NCBI GenBank assembly: GCA_041905405.1
Contig: JAYRLC010000011.1
Location: 41,830 to 105,829, forward strand
Reading direction: 5' to 3'
Length of the DNA: 64,000 nt
Source: RAM1 sp041905405
Lineage (GTDB): Bacteria > Pseudomonadota > Gammaproteobacteria > Burkholderiales > Burkholderiaceae_C
Made by a program: the position numbers and the translations under genes. Below are positions 26,039 through 34,731 of this stretch, one piece after another; position 1 is the stretch's first letter; each line of letters begins with the position of its first letter. Under the pieces are notes generated by a model. It did no database searches. It was not told the origin of the DNA and was given only the letters and a program-made list of their open reading frames with translations.

Positions 26039-27115
26039 ATGGAGTTGTTGTCCGTGTCATCCCCCGCCCCGCCCACGCTGCCGCCGACCCAACTGCCGTC
26101 GACGCCCGCCCCGGGCCGCTCACACGCCGGCACCCCGGGCTCGATCGCCGAGGTGTCCACCCGTGGTGTGCGCCCGCAAGAGCGTCTGGACTTCTGGCAC
26201 CAGGCCCACCTGGGACGCATGGTCCTGTCGCAACCGGACGCGGACCCGTCGGCTTTCGAAGGCCGCGTGCGCCGCATCATGGGCGCGGACGCCCACCTGG
26301 TGGAGCACCAGTCCAGCGCCCTGAATGCCGTGCGCAGCGAGCAGCAATGCCGCCGCGACGGCGTCGACTACGTGAGCGTGAACCTCATGCTGGACAGCGG
26401 CGAGTCGTTCGCGGAGCACGGCGGCGGGCAGCACGAGCTGGCGCCGGGGACGCTGTATTTCGTGGATTCCGCGCAGCCGGTGGAATTCCGCCAGTCGGGC
26501 TCGCACAGCCTTTCGATCTTCCTGCCCCGCAGCAGGGTTCAGGCCGCGGTGGGCGACCCCAGACTGATTCCCGTCATCCTGCAGGCGCGCACGGGCATCG
26601 GCGCGGTGCTGCAGTCGCACATGCGCATGATCCTGACCCAGGCAGCCCACATGACACCGCAGCAGCGCGTGGTCGTGGTGTCAGCCTGCGTGGAGATGGC
26701 GCTGACCACGCTGCAGACCGCGCGCGACGGCACGGCGGATGCCGAGCAGTTCGTCGGCGGGTTCTACCAGGCCGCCCGCATGCTGATCGAACGCGATTGC
26801 GCGGACCCGCAGATGGACCCGGCGTCCATCGCGTCGGCGCTGGGCTGCTCGCGGGCCACGCTCTACCGCCTGTTTTCCCGGGAAGGCGAAAGCGTCGCCG
26901 CGCTGATCTGGCATGCCCGGCTGCAGCGCGCGCGCCGCATGATCGCGGGCAGCAGCTTTGCGGGGCATTCGCTGTCCGATATCGCCTTCATGGCGGGTTT
27001 CACGGACCAGGCGGGCTTCAACCGCATGTTCAAGCGCCACTATGGCGTGACACCCGGCGAGGCGCGTGCGCAGGACGCCGCCGCGCGGGCCGCACGCGAG
27101 CCCGGCGGGCACTGA
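26039..27115 (+). CDS. AraC family transcriptional regulator
   Basis: A regulator of about 358 residues. The N-terminal sensor is a cupin-like AraC-binding domain (ELAPGTLYFVDSAQPVEFRQ). The C-terminal ~110 residues carry two helix-turn-helix units (DPASIASALGCSRATLYRLF; SLSDIAFMAGFTDQAGFNRM) and the family ending FKRHYGVTPGEAR. The first ~45 residues are Pro/Ser/Thr-rich. A GTG at 26054, with GGAG nine bases upstream, is an alternative to the ATG at 26039; the longer frame from 25859 overlaps the previous gene. The target is not evident. Confidence 0.85.
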   Translation: MELLSVSSPAPPTLPPTQLPSTPAPGRSHAGTPGSIAEVSTRGVRPQERLDFWHQAHLGRMVLSQPDADPSAFEGRVRRIMGADAHLVEHQSSALNAVRSEQQCRRDGVDYVSVNLMLDSGESFAEHGGGQHELAPGTLYFVDSAQPVEFRQSGSHSLSIFLPRSRVQAAVGDPRLIPVILQARTGIGAVLQSHMRMILTQAAHMTPQQRVVVVSACVEMALTTLQTARDGTADAEQFVGGFYQAARMLIERDCADPQMDPASIASALGCSRATLYRLFSREGESVAALIWHARLQRARRMIAGSSFAGHSLSDIAFMAGFTDQAGFNRMFKRHYGVTPGEARAQDAAARAAREPGGH

Positions 27116-27118
27116 GCC

Positions 27119-27427
27119 TCAGGCCGTGCGCGCCGCGGCCCGGCTGAAGATGGCGTCAAACCCTTCGAAGCGGCCCTGCCGGCCCGTCAGCTCGTCGGCA
27201 TAGCCCAGTCGCGCCAGCCGGTGCCGCAGACGCAGCACCTGGGTGCGCGACTTGAAAAGCGCATTGCGGTAGATCTGTCCCGTGGCGTCGTTGCGAACGC
27301 CCACGAGCTGCTGCACGCCGCTGTCGCGGGCCGATGCCCCACTGGCCTGGCCGGCGGCGACCATGGCCTTGACGATCTCGGTGTCCTCCACCGGCACAAC
27401 GGCGCCGGCGGCAATGCTGGTGTTCAT
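27119..27427 (-). CDS. Hypothetical protein next to the 606-aa orphan
   Basis: A 102-residue protein of unknown function: an Ala/Gly-rich N-terminus (MNTSIAAGAVVPVEDTEIV), then a basic central helix (SRTQVLRLRHRLARLGYADE) and an aromatic end. No signal peptide or membrane helix is seen. It lies 23 bp downstream of the 606-aa gene on the same strand, with AGGAAAAAC just before its ATG, so the two form a unit. A role as partner, adaptor or immunity protein is possible but only guessed. Its end is 3 bp from the convergent AraC gene. Confidence 0.6.
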   Translation of the reverse strand: MNTSIAAGAVVPVEDTEIVKAMVAAGQASGASARDSGVQQLVGVRNDATGQIYRNALFKSRTQVLRLRHRLARLGYADELTGRQGRFEGFDAIFSRAAARTA

Positions 27428-27450
27428 GTTTTTCCTGCTCCCTCAAATGT

Positions 27451-29271
27451 TCAAACGCTGCCGGCGATAAAGGCCAATGCCTTGTCGGTTTTGGTTTCCT
27501 GGCCGCCGTGATCGCGCACCGAATGGTCAAGCAGACCCTGCAGGAACTTGCGCTCGCGGCCATGCGCTTCAAAGTCGTAGTTGCCCTCTGTCGTGGACAG
27601 CTTGACGCTGAAATTGAAGCCCGACCCCACCATGTAGCCGCGGCTGTATTTCTTGAGGCGGGTGAAATACTCGTTTCCCGTGTCGAACATGGCCTGCGTG
27701 GTCAGCGGGCGGTTCAGGTCGTCGAACATCTTGAGCAGCACCATCAGGCTGCCGCAGATACCGCTGTTGAGCACGATCATGGGGATGAGCGGGCTCGCAT
27801 CGCAGCCGCGCTGGAAGAATTCGGTGAACTCCTTCAGGTTGTGGATGATGCCGCCGCTGCTCTTGTCCAGGTTGGGCTCGTAGCGCGTGTAGCTCACGGC
27901 CGCGTGCTGCTTGCGCCCCATGGAGTCCGTGTAGTTGCGCACGCCGCTGGTCACCGTCTTGGTCGCCAGCGCCCGCTCCTTCAGGAACATCTTGCGGGCT
28001 TCCTTCAGGAATTCGCCGATCTGGTACTGCTCGATCAGGCGCCAGATGATCTTGACCAGCCATTCAATGCCCGTCACCACCGCCGCCACCAGCGCGCTCG
28101 CACCGGGCAGAAGGACCGACAGCGCCGTGTTGGCCACGCCCTTGAGGATGGACCACAGGCCGGCAAACACACCTTTATTCATCTGCCATTCGATGCCGTT
28201 GGCCAGCAGCTCGGGGTGGCCGGGGTTCAGCACGATCTTGCGGCGCTCCATCCAGGCGCCGATGCGCTCCTTGGCTGCCTTGAACGTCTGCACCAGACCG
28301 CCCGCCAGATCCAGCGCGCCGCCCACGAACGGCGCGGCGCTGGACAGGCATTTGGCCACCACGAACTTCACCAGCCCCTTGATGGTGGCCCCCAGCGTCG
28401 CCAGGCTCTTGGCCGACGGATTGGCTACCTTCTCGAGGATGTAGTGCGCCAGGTCCGTGACCGCGTTCATCAGAACAATGCGCAGGCTGTTCAGCGCATC
28501 GATCACGGCGGCCCCTACCGTTCCCACCACCGTGGCGCCCAGCATGAACGGGTTGAGCATGAGGATGGGATCCTCCTTGACCAGCTCGTACATGCCCAGC
28601 GTGAGCGGAAAGCCCGGTTCGGGCCGCTTGGGCGGCGGCGGCTTCAGGTTGTGGTGACGGGCGTTGAGGGCCGGATCGGTCTTGCCTTCCAGCTTGGTGC
28701 CCAGCAGCTTGGTCCCCATGGCGCCCGCACTGGAAATGCTGCCTGTCTTGATCGACTGCCCCATGACGTTCACCGTCTTGGCGGCCAGCTTCTCGTCGCC
28801 CAGGTGATTGAAGTTGGTAGACAGCGCCTGACCCGCGATGTTGCCCAGCGCGGAAACGCCTTCCAGCGTGATCGCCAGCGCGCTCATGTCGATCTCGATG
28901 TTGCCCAGCAGGTACAGCACGCCATAGCGTGAATGGGGAATGTCCACGTTCTGCAGGGCCGCCTGAGCCGGGCTGACCGGCGCGGGCGTTACGCCGGGCA
29001 CTTTCTGGACTTCCTGGTGGACCCATTCGAGCAGGCCGCCGCTGACCTTGTTGCGCTCGACCTTGCTCCAGTTGCCCCCCTTGGCGCCGACGTATTCCTT
29101 CAGGACCTTGTGCAGGTTGATCGCCGCGGCCGTGCGGCTCGGATTGGCCGACCATGCGGCATAGGCCTCGTCCAGCTTGAGCGTGTCGGCGCTGCGCTTC
29201 TTGAAGGTCAGAGAGGTCCGCCGTACCCACTCGGTGGGGGAGACGATGGCAAGTGGTCCTTTTGCACCCAT
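27451..29271 (-). CDS. Large hypothetical protein with hydrophobic helical core
   Basis: A 606-residue protein with no domain I recognise. The N-terminal ~100 residues are helical and charged. A Pro-rich hinge (PPPPKRPEPG, about 211-220) precedes three hydrophobic helical stretches at roughly 237-262, 293-327 and 369-412, then a C-terminal ~190-residue soluble-looking region. No signal peptide is visible. AAGGAC precedes the ATG. Amphipathic hydrophobic blocks with soluble ends can mean a membrane-inserting secreted effector or colicin-like protein, or an ordinary membrane-associated protein; the sequence cannot decide. No secretion or injection genes lie nearby. Confidence 0.7.
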   Translation of the reverse strand: MGAKGPLAIVSPTEWVRRTSLTFKKRSADTLKLDEAYAAWSANPSRTAAAINLHKVLKEYVGAKGGNWSKVERNKVSGGLLEWVHQEVQKVPGVTPAPVSPAQAALQNVDIPHSRYGVLYLLGNIEIDMSALAITLEGVSALGNIAGQALSTNFNHLGDEKLAAKTVNVMGQSIKTGSISSAGAMGTKLLGTKLEGKTDPALNARHHNLKPPPPKRPEPGFPLTLGMYELVKEDPILMLNPFMLGATVVGTVGAAVIDALNSLRIVLMNAVTDLAHYILEKVANPSAKSLATLGATIKGLVKFVVAKCLSSAAPFVGGALDLAGGLVQTFKAAKERIGAWMERRKIVLNPGHPELLANGIEWQMNKGVFAGLWSILKGVANTALSVLLPGASALVAAVVTGIEWLVKIIWRLIEQYQIGEFLKEARKMFLKERALATKTVTSGVRNYTDSMGRKQHAAVSYTRYEPNLDKSSGGIIHNLKEFTEFFQRGCDASPLIPMIVLNSGICGSLMVLLKMFDDLNRPLTTQAMFDTGNEYFTRLKKYSRGYMVGSGFNFSVKLSTTEGNYDFEAHGRERKFLQGLLDHSVRDHGGQETKTDKALAFIAGSV

Positions 29272-29420
29272 GGTGGTGTCCTTCCGTTCGCAGTTGATTG
29301 TAGGAAGCTGCCCCTCGCAGCGTTAGGCTGTGCGTCGCGCCAGCGGGCCCTGCGATTGATCCAGCGTCTCACGCGGGCCGGGGCCAGTTTAGCGGCCGAT
29401 GCCGCTGGTGCCCACCACCG

Positions 29421-30677
29421 TTACACGGCGCAAGAGCGGAAGCCCACGAACGAGTCGTCGCGTCCGGGCATGGCAAAGCCACGGAACTTCGGATGCTTCA
29501 TGCGCGCCCGCGTGGCAAACGACGCGCCCCGCTGCACCCGGGCCCGGCCGAACCAGGGTTGGGCGCCCCATTCCGACTGGTGGGTCCACGGGTCGGCGCT
29601 GAAGCCCGGCAGCGGCTGCAGCGTCGTGCCCGTCCATTCGTGCACATCGCCCCAGCGCCAGCCCTGGCGTGCCGCGACGTGGGCCGCGACCTCCCATTCC
29701 ACTTCGGCCGGCAGGCGCCGCCCCGCCCAGCGGCACCAGGCGTCGGCCTCCCACCAGCTCGCATGCATGACCGGCTGGCTGGCCGCCATGCGCACCGGCT
29801 TGCCGAACAGCGCCTGCATGACCGCGCCGCCGGCCGAGCCAATCTGGTCCACATGGCGCGGCCCGCGGCGCCCCTCGACCTGCGCCTGCAGCCAGGCCCA
29901 GCCTTCAGGCGACCAGCAGTCGGGCCGGTCATAGCCACCGTCGTCGACAAATTCCGTGAACTGCGCCCAGGTCACCGGTTGCGCGTCGATCTCGAATTCG
30001 GGCACCTGTACGGGATGGGCACATCGCTCGACATCGAATGCAAAACCCGTGGGCGGCGCGCCTAACGTCCAGCGGGTGGCCGGCACCAGCACCGCGTCGC
30101 GTGGCCTCGCGCCCGGCGGCAGTTCCGCCTGCAAGGGCAGGCCCAGCGACTGCGCCATGGTCACAAGCTGCTCGCCACGCAGGTCTTCGTGGAACAGCGC
30201 CAGCCGGTAGAAATACAGCGCGTCGTGCTCGTCCCGGGTCTTGTCCAGCAGGTCCAGCGTGCCCTCCAGCACGTCCAGCAGCCAGCTGCGGATGGCATCC
30301 CAAGGCGGAATGTCCACCAGCCAGCGGGCCTCGTGCGGCACCAGCAGCGGGCTGAACCAGCGGTCGGCGTGCGGCTCGATTGAGGCCAGCCGCGCAGGCT
30401 CGGCGGGACACTGCGGCCCCAGAGCGCGCTGCGTGTTGCGCCCAATCCAGAACTCGGCAAACCAGCCAATGTGCCCGGCCAGCCACAGCGGCGGGATGAA
30501 CTCCACCCCCTGCGGAACGCGAAAACCACCGGCGCCCAGCGCCTGCTCGTACTGGTGCAGGAGGTGCAGCGTATGGTTGCGCGCGTCCATCAACGCCAGC
30601 GACAGCAATTCACGGCCCGCGCAACGCATGTCGGGCGACTCGATGGAAGCCGGGGGAACGGCAGACGCTTGCGGCAT
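29421..30677 (-). CDS. EgtB-like DinB/FGE-sulfatase domain protein
   Basis: A 418-residue protein with an N-terminal DinB_2 bundle and a C-terminal FGE-sulfatase fold (residues ~225-418; WAQFTEFVDDGGY, MHASWWEADAWCRWAGRRLP, RGASFATRARMKHPKFRGF, VGFRSCAV). That is the layout of EgtB (ergothioneine synthase) and of SenA (selenoneine). EgtB iron ligands lie in H...HxxxH; here His69 and His163 fit, but position 167, where the third His is expected (HEDLR), is Arg (codon at 30177-30179). No egtD, senB or senC is nearby, so the substrate is open and iron binding may be altered. It is divergent from the TRAP dctQ at 30908. Confidence 0.82.
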   Translation of the reverse strand: MPQASAVPPASIESPDMRCAGRELLSLALMDARNHTLHLLHQYEQALGAGGFRVPQGVEFIPPLWLAGHIGWFAEFWIGRNTQRALGPQCPAEPARLASIEPHADRWFSPLLVPHEARWLVDIPPWDAIRSWLLDVLEGTLDLLDKTRDEHDALYFYRLALFHEDLRGEQLVTMAQSLGLPLQAELPPGARPRDAVLVPATRWTLGAPPTGFAFDVERCAHPVQVPEFEIDAQPVTWAQFTEFVDDGGYDRPDCWSPEGWAWLQAQVEGRRGPRHVDQIGSAGGAVMQALFGKPVRMAASQPVMHASWWEADAWCRWAGRRLPAEVEWEVAAHVAARQGWRWGDVHEWTGTTLQPLPGFSADPWTHQSEWGAQPWFGRARVQRGASFATRARMKHPKFRGFAMPGRDDSFVGFRSCAV

Positions 30678-30717
30678 GGCTCATTATTCCCACCCGCCCG
30701 GACCCGGCCTAGAGCCC

Positions 30718-30742
30718 AAGGGCAAACCCTTAGTCCTAAGGG
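30718..30742. promoter_or_regulatory. Overlapping palindromes upstream of the EgtB-like and TRAP genes
   Basis: AAGGG-CAAA-CCCTT (30718-30731) overlaps CCCTTAG-TC-CTAAGGG (30727-30742). It lies 40 bp before the EgtB-like gene and about 165 bp before dctQ. The symmetry and repetition suggest a regulator site of the family seen at 24077, 35924, 45582 and 59928. Confidence 0.5.
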
Positions 30743-30907
30743 CTTCCACCGTCACGTTGCTGTCAGCTTGACTCTAAAGTGCGTTCATAAAATTTACTAC
30801 TTACATACACCCAACCTTGGCGCACCCGGCCATCCCCATGCCAGCCATGCGGATTCTCCGGGTGCAGCTGTGTGTGGAGTAACCGTTTCTTTATCCCCGG
30901 AGACAAC

Positions 30908-31516
30908 ATGAATGGCTTACTGAAGTTCTCAAGAGGCGTGGACTGGCTGAACACCCAGGTTGGCAAATACGTCATCTGGCTCATCCTGGCCTCCACCATC
31001 ATCAGCGGCGTCAATGCCATCGTGCGCAAAGCGTTCGACATCAGTTCCAACGCCTACCTCGAAGTGCAGTGGTACCTCTTCGCAGCCGCCTTCCTGCTGG
31101 CGGCAGGCTACACGCTGCTCAACGGCGAACACGTGAAGATCGACGTGATTTCCGGCAAGCTGTCCAAGCGGGCCCAGATCTGGATCGACGTGTTCGGCTT
31201 CGTCGCCTTCCTCACGCCGGTATGCCTGGCCGTGCTGTGGTATGGCATCCCCTTCTTCGTCAAGGGCTTCCAGTCCGGCGAGATGTCGTCCAATGCCGGC
31301 GGCCTGATCCGCTGGCCCGTGTACCTGATGATGCCGCTGGGCTTTACCCTGCTGCTGCTGCAGGGGCTGTCGGAGCTGATCAAGCGCCTGGCCTTCCTGC
31401 AGGGTCTGATCGAGGACCCCACTGCCAAGAAGATCGAAAAGACGGCTGAAGAAGAGCTGGCGGAATCCATCCGCAACCTGACCCAATCCAAGGCCTCCAA
31501 GGCCAACGCCGGCTGA
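30908..31516 (+). CDS. TRAP transporter small permease subunit DctQ (mannitol/chloroaromatic or 2-oxo acid type)
   Basis: A 202-residue DctQ protein, longer than the two others here, with the family core NAYLEVQWYLFAAAFLLAAGYTL and GEHVKIDVIS. A charged C-terminal tail (KKIEKTAEEELAESIRNL) follows the last helix. GGAG lies seven bases before the ATG at 30908. It is followed by dctM after 14 bp. The binding protein is not in this operon; two candidates are on the opposite strand just past dctM. Confidence 0.92.
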   Translation: MNGLLKFSRGVDWLNTQVGKYVIWLILASTIISGVNAIVRKAFDISSNAYLEVQWYLFAAAFLLAAGYTLLNGEHVKIDVISGKLSKRAQIWIDVFGFVAFLTPVCLAVLWYGIPFFVKGFQSGEMSSNAGGLIRWPVYLMMPLGFTLLLLQGLSELIKRLAFLQGLIEDPTAKKIEKTAEEELAESIRNLTQSKASKANAG

Positions 31517-31530
31517 GCAGAGAGATCACC

Positions 31531-33303
31531 ATGGAATTCCTCACTCATAACCTGGCCCCCATCATGTTCGTGGGGCTCATCATGTTCCTGCTGATGGGCT
31601 TCCCCGTGGCTTTCAGCCTGGGCGCCTGCGGCCTTTTCTTCGGCTTCATCGGCATCGAACTGGGCGTGCTGCCCGAAGCGCTGCTGCAGGCACTGCCGCT
31701 GCGCATCTTCGGCATCATGCAGAACGACACGCTGCTGGCCATTCCGTTCTTCACGCTCATGGGCCTGATCCTGGAGCGAAGCGGCATGGCCGAGGACCTG
31801 CTGGACACCATCGGCCAGCTGTTCGGTCCCATCCGCGGCGGCCTGGCGCTGGCCGTGATCTTCGTGGGCGCGCTGCTGGCAGCCACGACCGGCGTGGTGG
31901 CGGCATCTGTCATCTCCATGGGCCTGATCTCGCTGCCCATCATGCTGCGCTACGGCTATGACCGACGAATCGCATCGGGCGTGATCGCCGCATCCGGGAC
32001 GCTGGCGCAGATCATCCCGCCGTCGCTGGTGCTGATCATCCTGGCCGACCAGCTGGGCCGCAGCGTGGGCGACATGTACAAGGGCGCGTTCATCCCCGGC
32101 TTCATCCTGACCGGCTTCTACGCGGGCTATGTGATCCTGCTGGCCATCTTCAAGCCGCAATGGGTTCCGGCCCTGCCGCCTGAAGCGCGCACCATCCGTG
32201 AAGACAACGGCAAGAGCGGCCTGCCTTCGCTGGGCGTGCTGACCGTGCTGTCCACCGGCGCCGCCGTGTTTCTGGGCAAGCACTGGGCGGACGTCGTAGG
32301 CTGGTGGAAGGGCGCTCCGGTCGCTTCAGTGGCCACCGACGAGGTCATTGTTGTGTCCATGTGCGCGGGCGTGATGCTGGCGTTCGTGATCGCCGTCATC
32401 AACAAGGTCACGCGCCTGGGCCTGTTGTCGCGCATGGCCGAACGCGTGACGTTCGTGTTGATCCCGCCGCTGCTGCTGATCTTCCTGGTGCTGGGCACCA
32501 TCTTCCTGGGCATCGCGACGCCGACCGAAGGCGGCGCCATGGGCGCGCTGGGCGCGTTCATCATGGCGGTGGCCCGTGGCCGCCTGAGCTTCACACTGCT
32601 CAAGCAGGCGCTGAACACCACGACCAAGCTGTCGTGCTTCGTGGTGTTCATCCTGGTGGGCTCCACCGTCTTCAGCCTGACCTTCCAGGGCGTGGACGGT
32701 CCCAAGTGGGTGGAACACCTGCTGTCCGGTCTGCCGGGCGGTCAGACGGGCTTCCTGATCGTGGTGAACGTGCTGATCTTCTTCCTGGCGTTCTTCCTGG
32801 ACTTCTTCGAGCTGTCGTTCATCGTGGTGCCGCTGCTGGCGCCCGTGGCCGAAAAGCTGGGCATCGACCTGATCTGGTTCGGCGTGCTGCTGGGCGTGAA
32901 CATGCAGACCAGCTTCATGCACCCGCCGTTCGGCTTTGCACTGTTCTATCTGCGCAGCGTGGCCCCGACCAAGGAATACGTTGACAAGGTCACCAACAAG
33001 CTGACCCAGCCCGTGACCACCATGCAGATCTACTGGGGTGCTGTGCCGTTCGTGATCATCCAGATCATCATGGTCGGTCTGATCATCGCCTTCCCCACCC
33101 TGGTGTCCGGCGGCCTGGACAAGAAGGTGCAGGTCGACATGAAGCAGGTGACCGACCAGCTGCAGCAGATGCACCCTGACGCCATCCCGGGCGCCGCTGC
33201 CCCCGGTGCCGCGATAGAAGCGCTGCCCAACCCCGCCGAGCAGACGCCGGCTTCCAGCGACGACGAGCAGAAGAAGATGGACGAGCTGTTCAACAAGAAG
33301 TAA
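31531..33303 (+). CDS. TRAP transporter large permease subunit DctM (extended type)
   Basis: A 590-residue inner-membrane protein, longer than the usual ~430 because of a loop around residues 210-290 and a C-terminal soluble tail (TDQLQQMHPDAIPGAA onward, ending in DDEQKKMDELFNKK). DctM motifs include MGLISLPIMLRYGYDRRI, GTLAQIIPPSLVLIILADQLG and LGIATPTEGGAMGALGAF. The length and the paired receptors place it in the mannitol/chloroaromatic or 2-oxo acid TRAP group. A terminator at 33355 ends the operon. Confidence 0.93.
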   Translation: MEFLTHNLAPIMFVGLIMFLLMGFPVAFSLGACGLFFGFIGIELGVLPEALLQALPLRIFGIMQNDTLLAIPFFTLMGLILERSGMAEDLLDTIGQLFGPIRGGLALAVIFVGALLAATTGVVAASVISMGLISLPIMLRYGYDRRIASGVIAASGTLAQIIPPSLVLIILADQLGRSVGDMYKGAFIPGFILTGFYAGYVILLAIFKPQWVPALPPEARTIREDNGKSGLPSLGVLTVLSTGAAVFLGKHWADVVGWWKGAPVASVATDEVIVVSMCAGVMLAFVIAVINKVTRLGLLSRMAERVTFVLIPPLLLIFLVLGTIFLGIATPTEGGAMGALGAFIMAVARGRLSFTLLKQALNTTTKLSCFVVFILVGSTVFSLTFQGVDGPKWVEHLLSGLPGGQTGFLIVVNVLIFFLAFFLDFFELSFIVVPLLAPVAEKLGIDLIWFGVLLGVNMQTSFMHPPFGFALFYLRSVAPTKEYVDKVTNKLTQPVTTMQIYWGAVPFVIIQIIMVGLIIAFPTLVSGGLDKKVQVDMKQVTDQLQQMHPDAIPGAAAPGAAIEALPNPAEQTPASSDDEQKKMDELFNKK

Positions 33304-33354
33304 ATCCGGCAAGCCCCGCTACAGGGGCATCACGGACAGCGGCTCAAACCTCGA

Positions 33355-33384
33355 AACGCCCGGTGCATTGCATCGGGCGTTTTG
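33355..33384 (+). terminator. Rho-independent terminator after dctM
   Basis: AACGCCCG / CGGGCGTT, 8-bp stem with an 11-nt loop, followed by TTTGCTTT. It ends the plus-strand dctQM operon. Confidence 0.8.
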
Positions 33385-33432
33385 CTTTGCCGGTGCCGTA
33401 TCCCCGTTGGCTCCTGTTGGCGTATCTGCGGC

Positions 33433-33463
33433 AATAAAAAAGGCCGCGCAGTGCGCGGCCTTT
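33433..33463 (-). terminator. Rho-independent terminator for the minus-strand dctP copy 1
   Basis: Perfect 11-bp stem AAAGGCCGCGC / GCGCGGCCTTT with a 3-nt loop. On the minus strand it is followed by a run of T (plus-strand AAAAAA at 33436-33441). It lies 20 bp beyond the receptor stop codon. Confidence 0.85.
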
Positions 33464-33482
33464 GCAAAACGCCGGAGGCGTC

Positions 33483-34562
33483 TTACAGCTTCTGCGATTG
33501 CATGAAGCGGTCGAACGTGGCTTCGGTGAAGCGGAACCACAGGTTCTGGTCTGCGCGGAACTTGGCCATGTCCGCGTAGATCTTTTTCCACATCGGGTTC
33601 TTGTTGTTCAGCTCCTCGTACAGCTCCATCGAAGCCTTGAACGAAGCCGTCATGACGTCGTTGGGGAAGGGGCGCAGCTTGGCGCCGGAGCCCACGAGCT
33701 GCTTGAGCGCGGTGGGGTTCTTGGCGTCGTACTTGGCCTGCATTTCCACGTGGGCGTAGGCCGAAGCTGCCTCGACGATGGCCTTGTACTCGGGGGTCAG
33801 CGCGTCGTAGGCCTTCTGGTTCACGTACAGGTCGATCTGCGGGCCACCTTCCCACCAGCCGGGGTAGTAGTAGAACGGCGCGACCTTGTTGAAGCCCAGC
33901 TTCTGGTCGTCGTACGGACCCACCCATTCGGCCGCGTCAATGGTGCCCTTTTCCAGTGCCTGGTAGATTTCGCCACCGGGAATGTTCTGGGGCACGCCAC
34001 CCATGCGCTCCAGCACCTTGCCGGCAAAGCCGCCGATGCGGAACTTCAGGCCCTTGATGTCGGCGACCGACTTGAGTTCCTTGCGGAACCAGCCACCCAT
34101 CTGCGCGCCCGTGTTGCCACAAGGGAAGTTGATGAGGTTGTACTTGGTGTAGAACTCGCGCATGAGCTTCAGACCGTTGCCTTCATAGGTCCATGCGGTC
34201 ATCTGGCGGCTGTTCAGGCCGAACGGAATGGCGGCGCCCAGCGTGAAGCACTCGTCCTTGCCGAAGAAGTAGTACGGCACCGTGTGGCAAGCCTCGACCG
34301 TGCCGTTCTGCACGCCGTCCACCACGCCAAAGGCGGGCATCAGTTCACCAGCGGCATGGACCGAGATTTCGAACTTGCCACCGGACATGGCCTTGACCTT
34401 CTGGGCGAAGGTTTCGGCGCCGCCATAGATGGTGTCCAGAGACTTGGGGAAGCTGGAGGCGATGCGCCAGCGCAGAGTAGCCTGCGCATGCACGGCCGGC
34501 GCAACGCCTGCGGCGAGCACGCCGGCAATGCCAGCGTTTTTGATGAGGGAACGGCGATCCAT
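33483..34562 (-). CDS. TRAP transporter substrate-binding protein, tandem copy 1 (2-oxo acid/TakP-like)
   Basis: A 359-residue receptor with a twin-arginine-type leader (MDRRSLIKNAGIAGVLAAGV, cut after AVHAQ). DctP/TakP-type marks are PYYFFGKDECFTLG, FRIGGFAGKVLERMGGVPQN, IDAAEWVGPYDDQKLGFNKV and YYYPGWWEGGPQ. Such receptors bind 2-oxo or related acids. AAGGAGA precedes the ATG. A paralogue of equal length lies immediately upstream at 34732, with its own terminator between, so the copies can be expressed separately. Differences cluster around ligand-facing positions (EACHTV against EMAHTA; NFPCGNTG against NFAGGNTG), suggesting different ligands. Confidence 0.92.
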   Translation of the reverse strand: MDRRSLIKNAGIAGVLAAGVAPAVHAQATLRWRIASSFPKSLDTIYGGAETFAQKVKAMSGGKFEISVHAAGELMPAFGVVDGVQNGTVEACHTVPYYFFGKDECFTLGAAIPFGLNSRQMTAWTYEGNGLKLMREFYTKYNLINFPCGNTGAQMGGWFRKELKSVADIKGLKFRIGGFAGKVLERMGGVPQNIPGGEIYQALEKGTIDAAEWVGPYDDQKLGFNKVAPFYYYPGWWEGGPQIDLYVNQKAYDALTPEYKAIVEAASAYAHVEMQAKYDAKNPTALKQLVGSGAKLRPFPNDVMTASFKASMELYEELNNKNPMWKKIYADMAKFRADQNLWFRFTEATFDRFMQSQKL

Positions 34563-34638
34563 TAACAAATTCTCCTTAAGGTTGGATGGGACCGCCGAGA
34601 TCATCGGGGCGAGTGGCGCTCGCGACCTTGCAGTTGGC

Positions 34639-34668
34639 TTGCAACACCCTTAGGTGTTTCCATGCAAG
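34639..34668. promoter_or_regulatory. Stem-loop upstream of dctP copy 1
   Basis: AACACC-CTTA-GGTGTT (34643-34658), enclosed by CTTGCA / TGCAAG, lies between the two receptor genes, about 80 bp before the copy 1 start. It has no U-run on either strand and could be an operator or a leader RNA structure. Confidence 0.45.
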
Positions 34669-34682
34669 AAATTCGGGCGTCA

Positions 34683-34712
34683 AAAAAAAGACCGCGCCAT
34701 GGCGCGGTCTTT
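34683..34712 (-). terminator. Rho-independent terminator for dctP copy 2
   Basis: A perfect 26-nt palindrome with half-site AAAGACCGCGCCA. On the minus strand it is followed by a T-run (plus-strand AAAAAAAA at 34682-34689). It lies 19 bp beyond the copy 2 stop and separates the two receptor genes. Confidence 0.85.
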
Positions 34713-34731
34713 GGGTCAAAAGCAAACGCTT

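Noticed and set aside
24175..26280. 701-codon open frame on the minus strand
   Set aside because: Antisense to the GAF/Fis regulator, the hypothetical gene and the start of the AraC gene; no recognisable motif.
27119..29271. Type VI secretion effector unit
   Set aside because: No VgrG, PAAR, Hcp or marker domain is seen; the hydrophobic blocks alone do not prove it. Left as unknown.
29421..30677. Selenoneine synthase SenA
   Set aside because: The domain layout fits, but senB and senC are not adjacent and the third His ligand is replaced, so I kept the general EgtB-like call.
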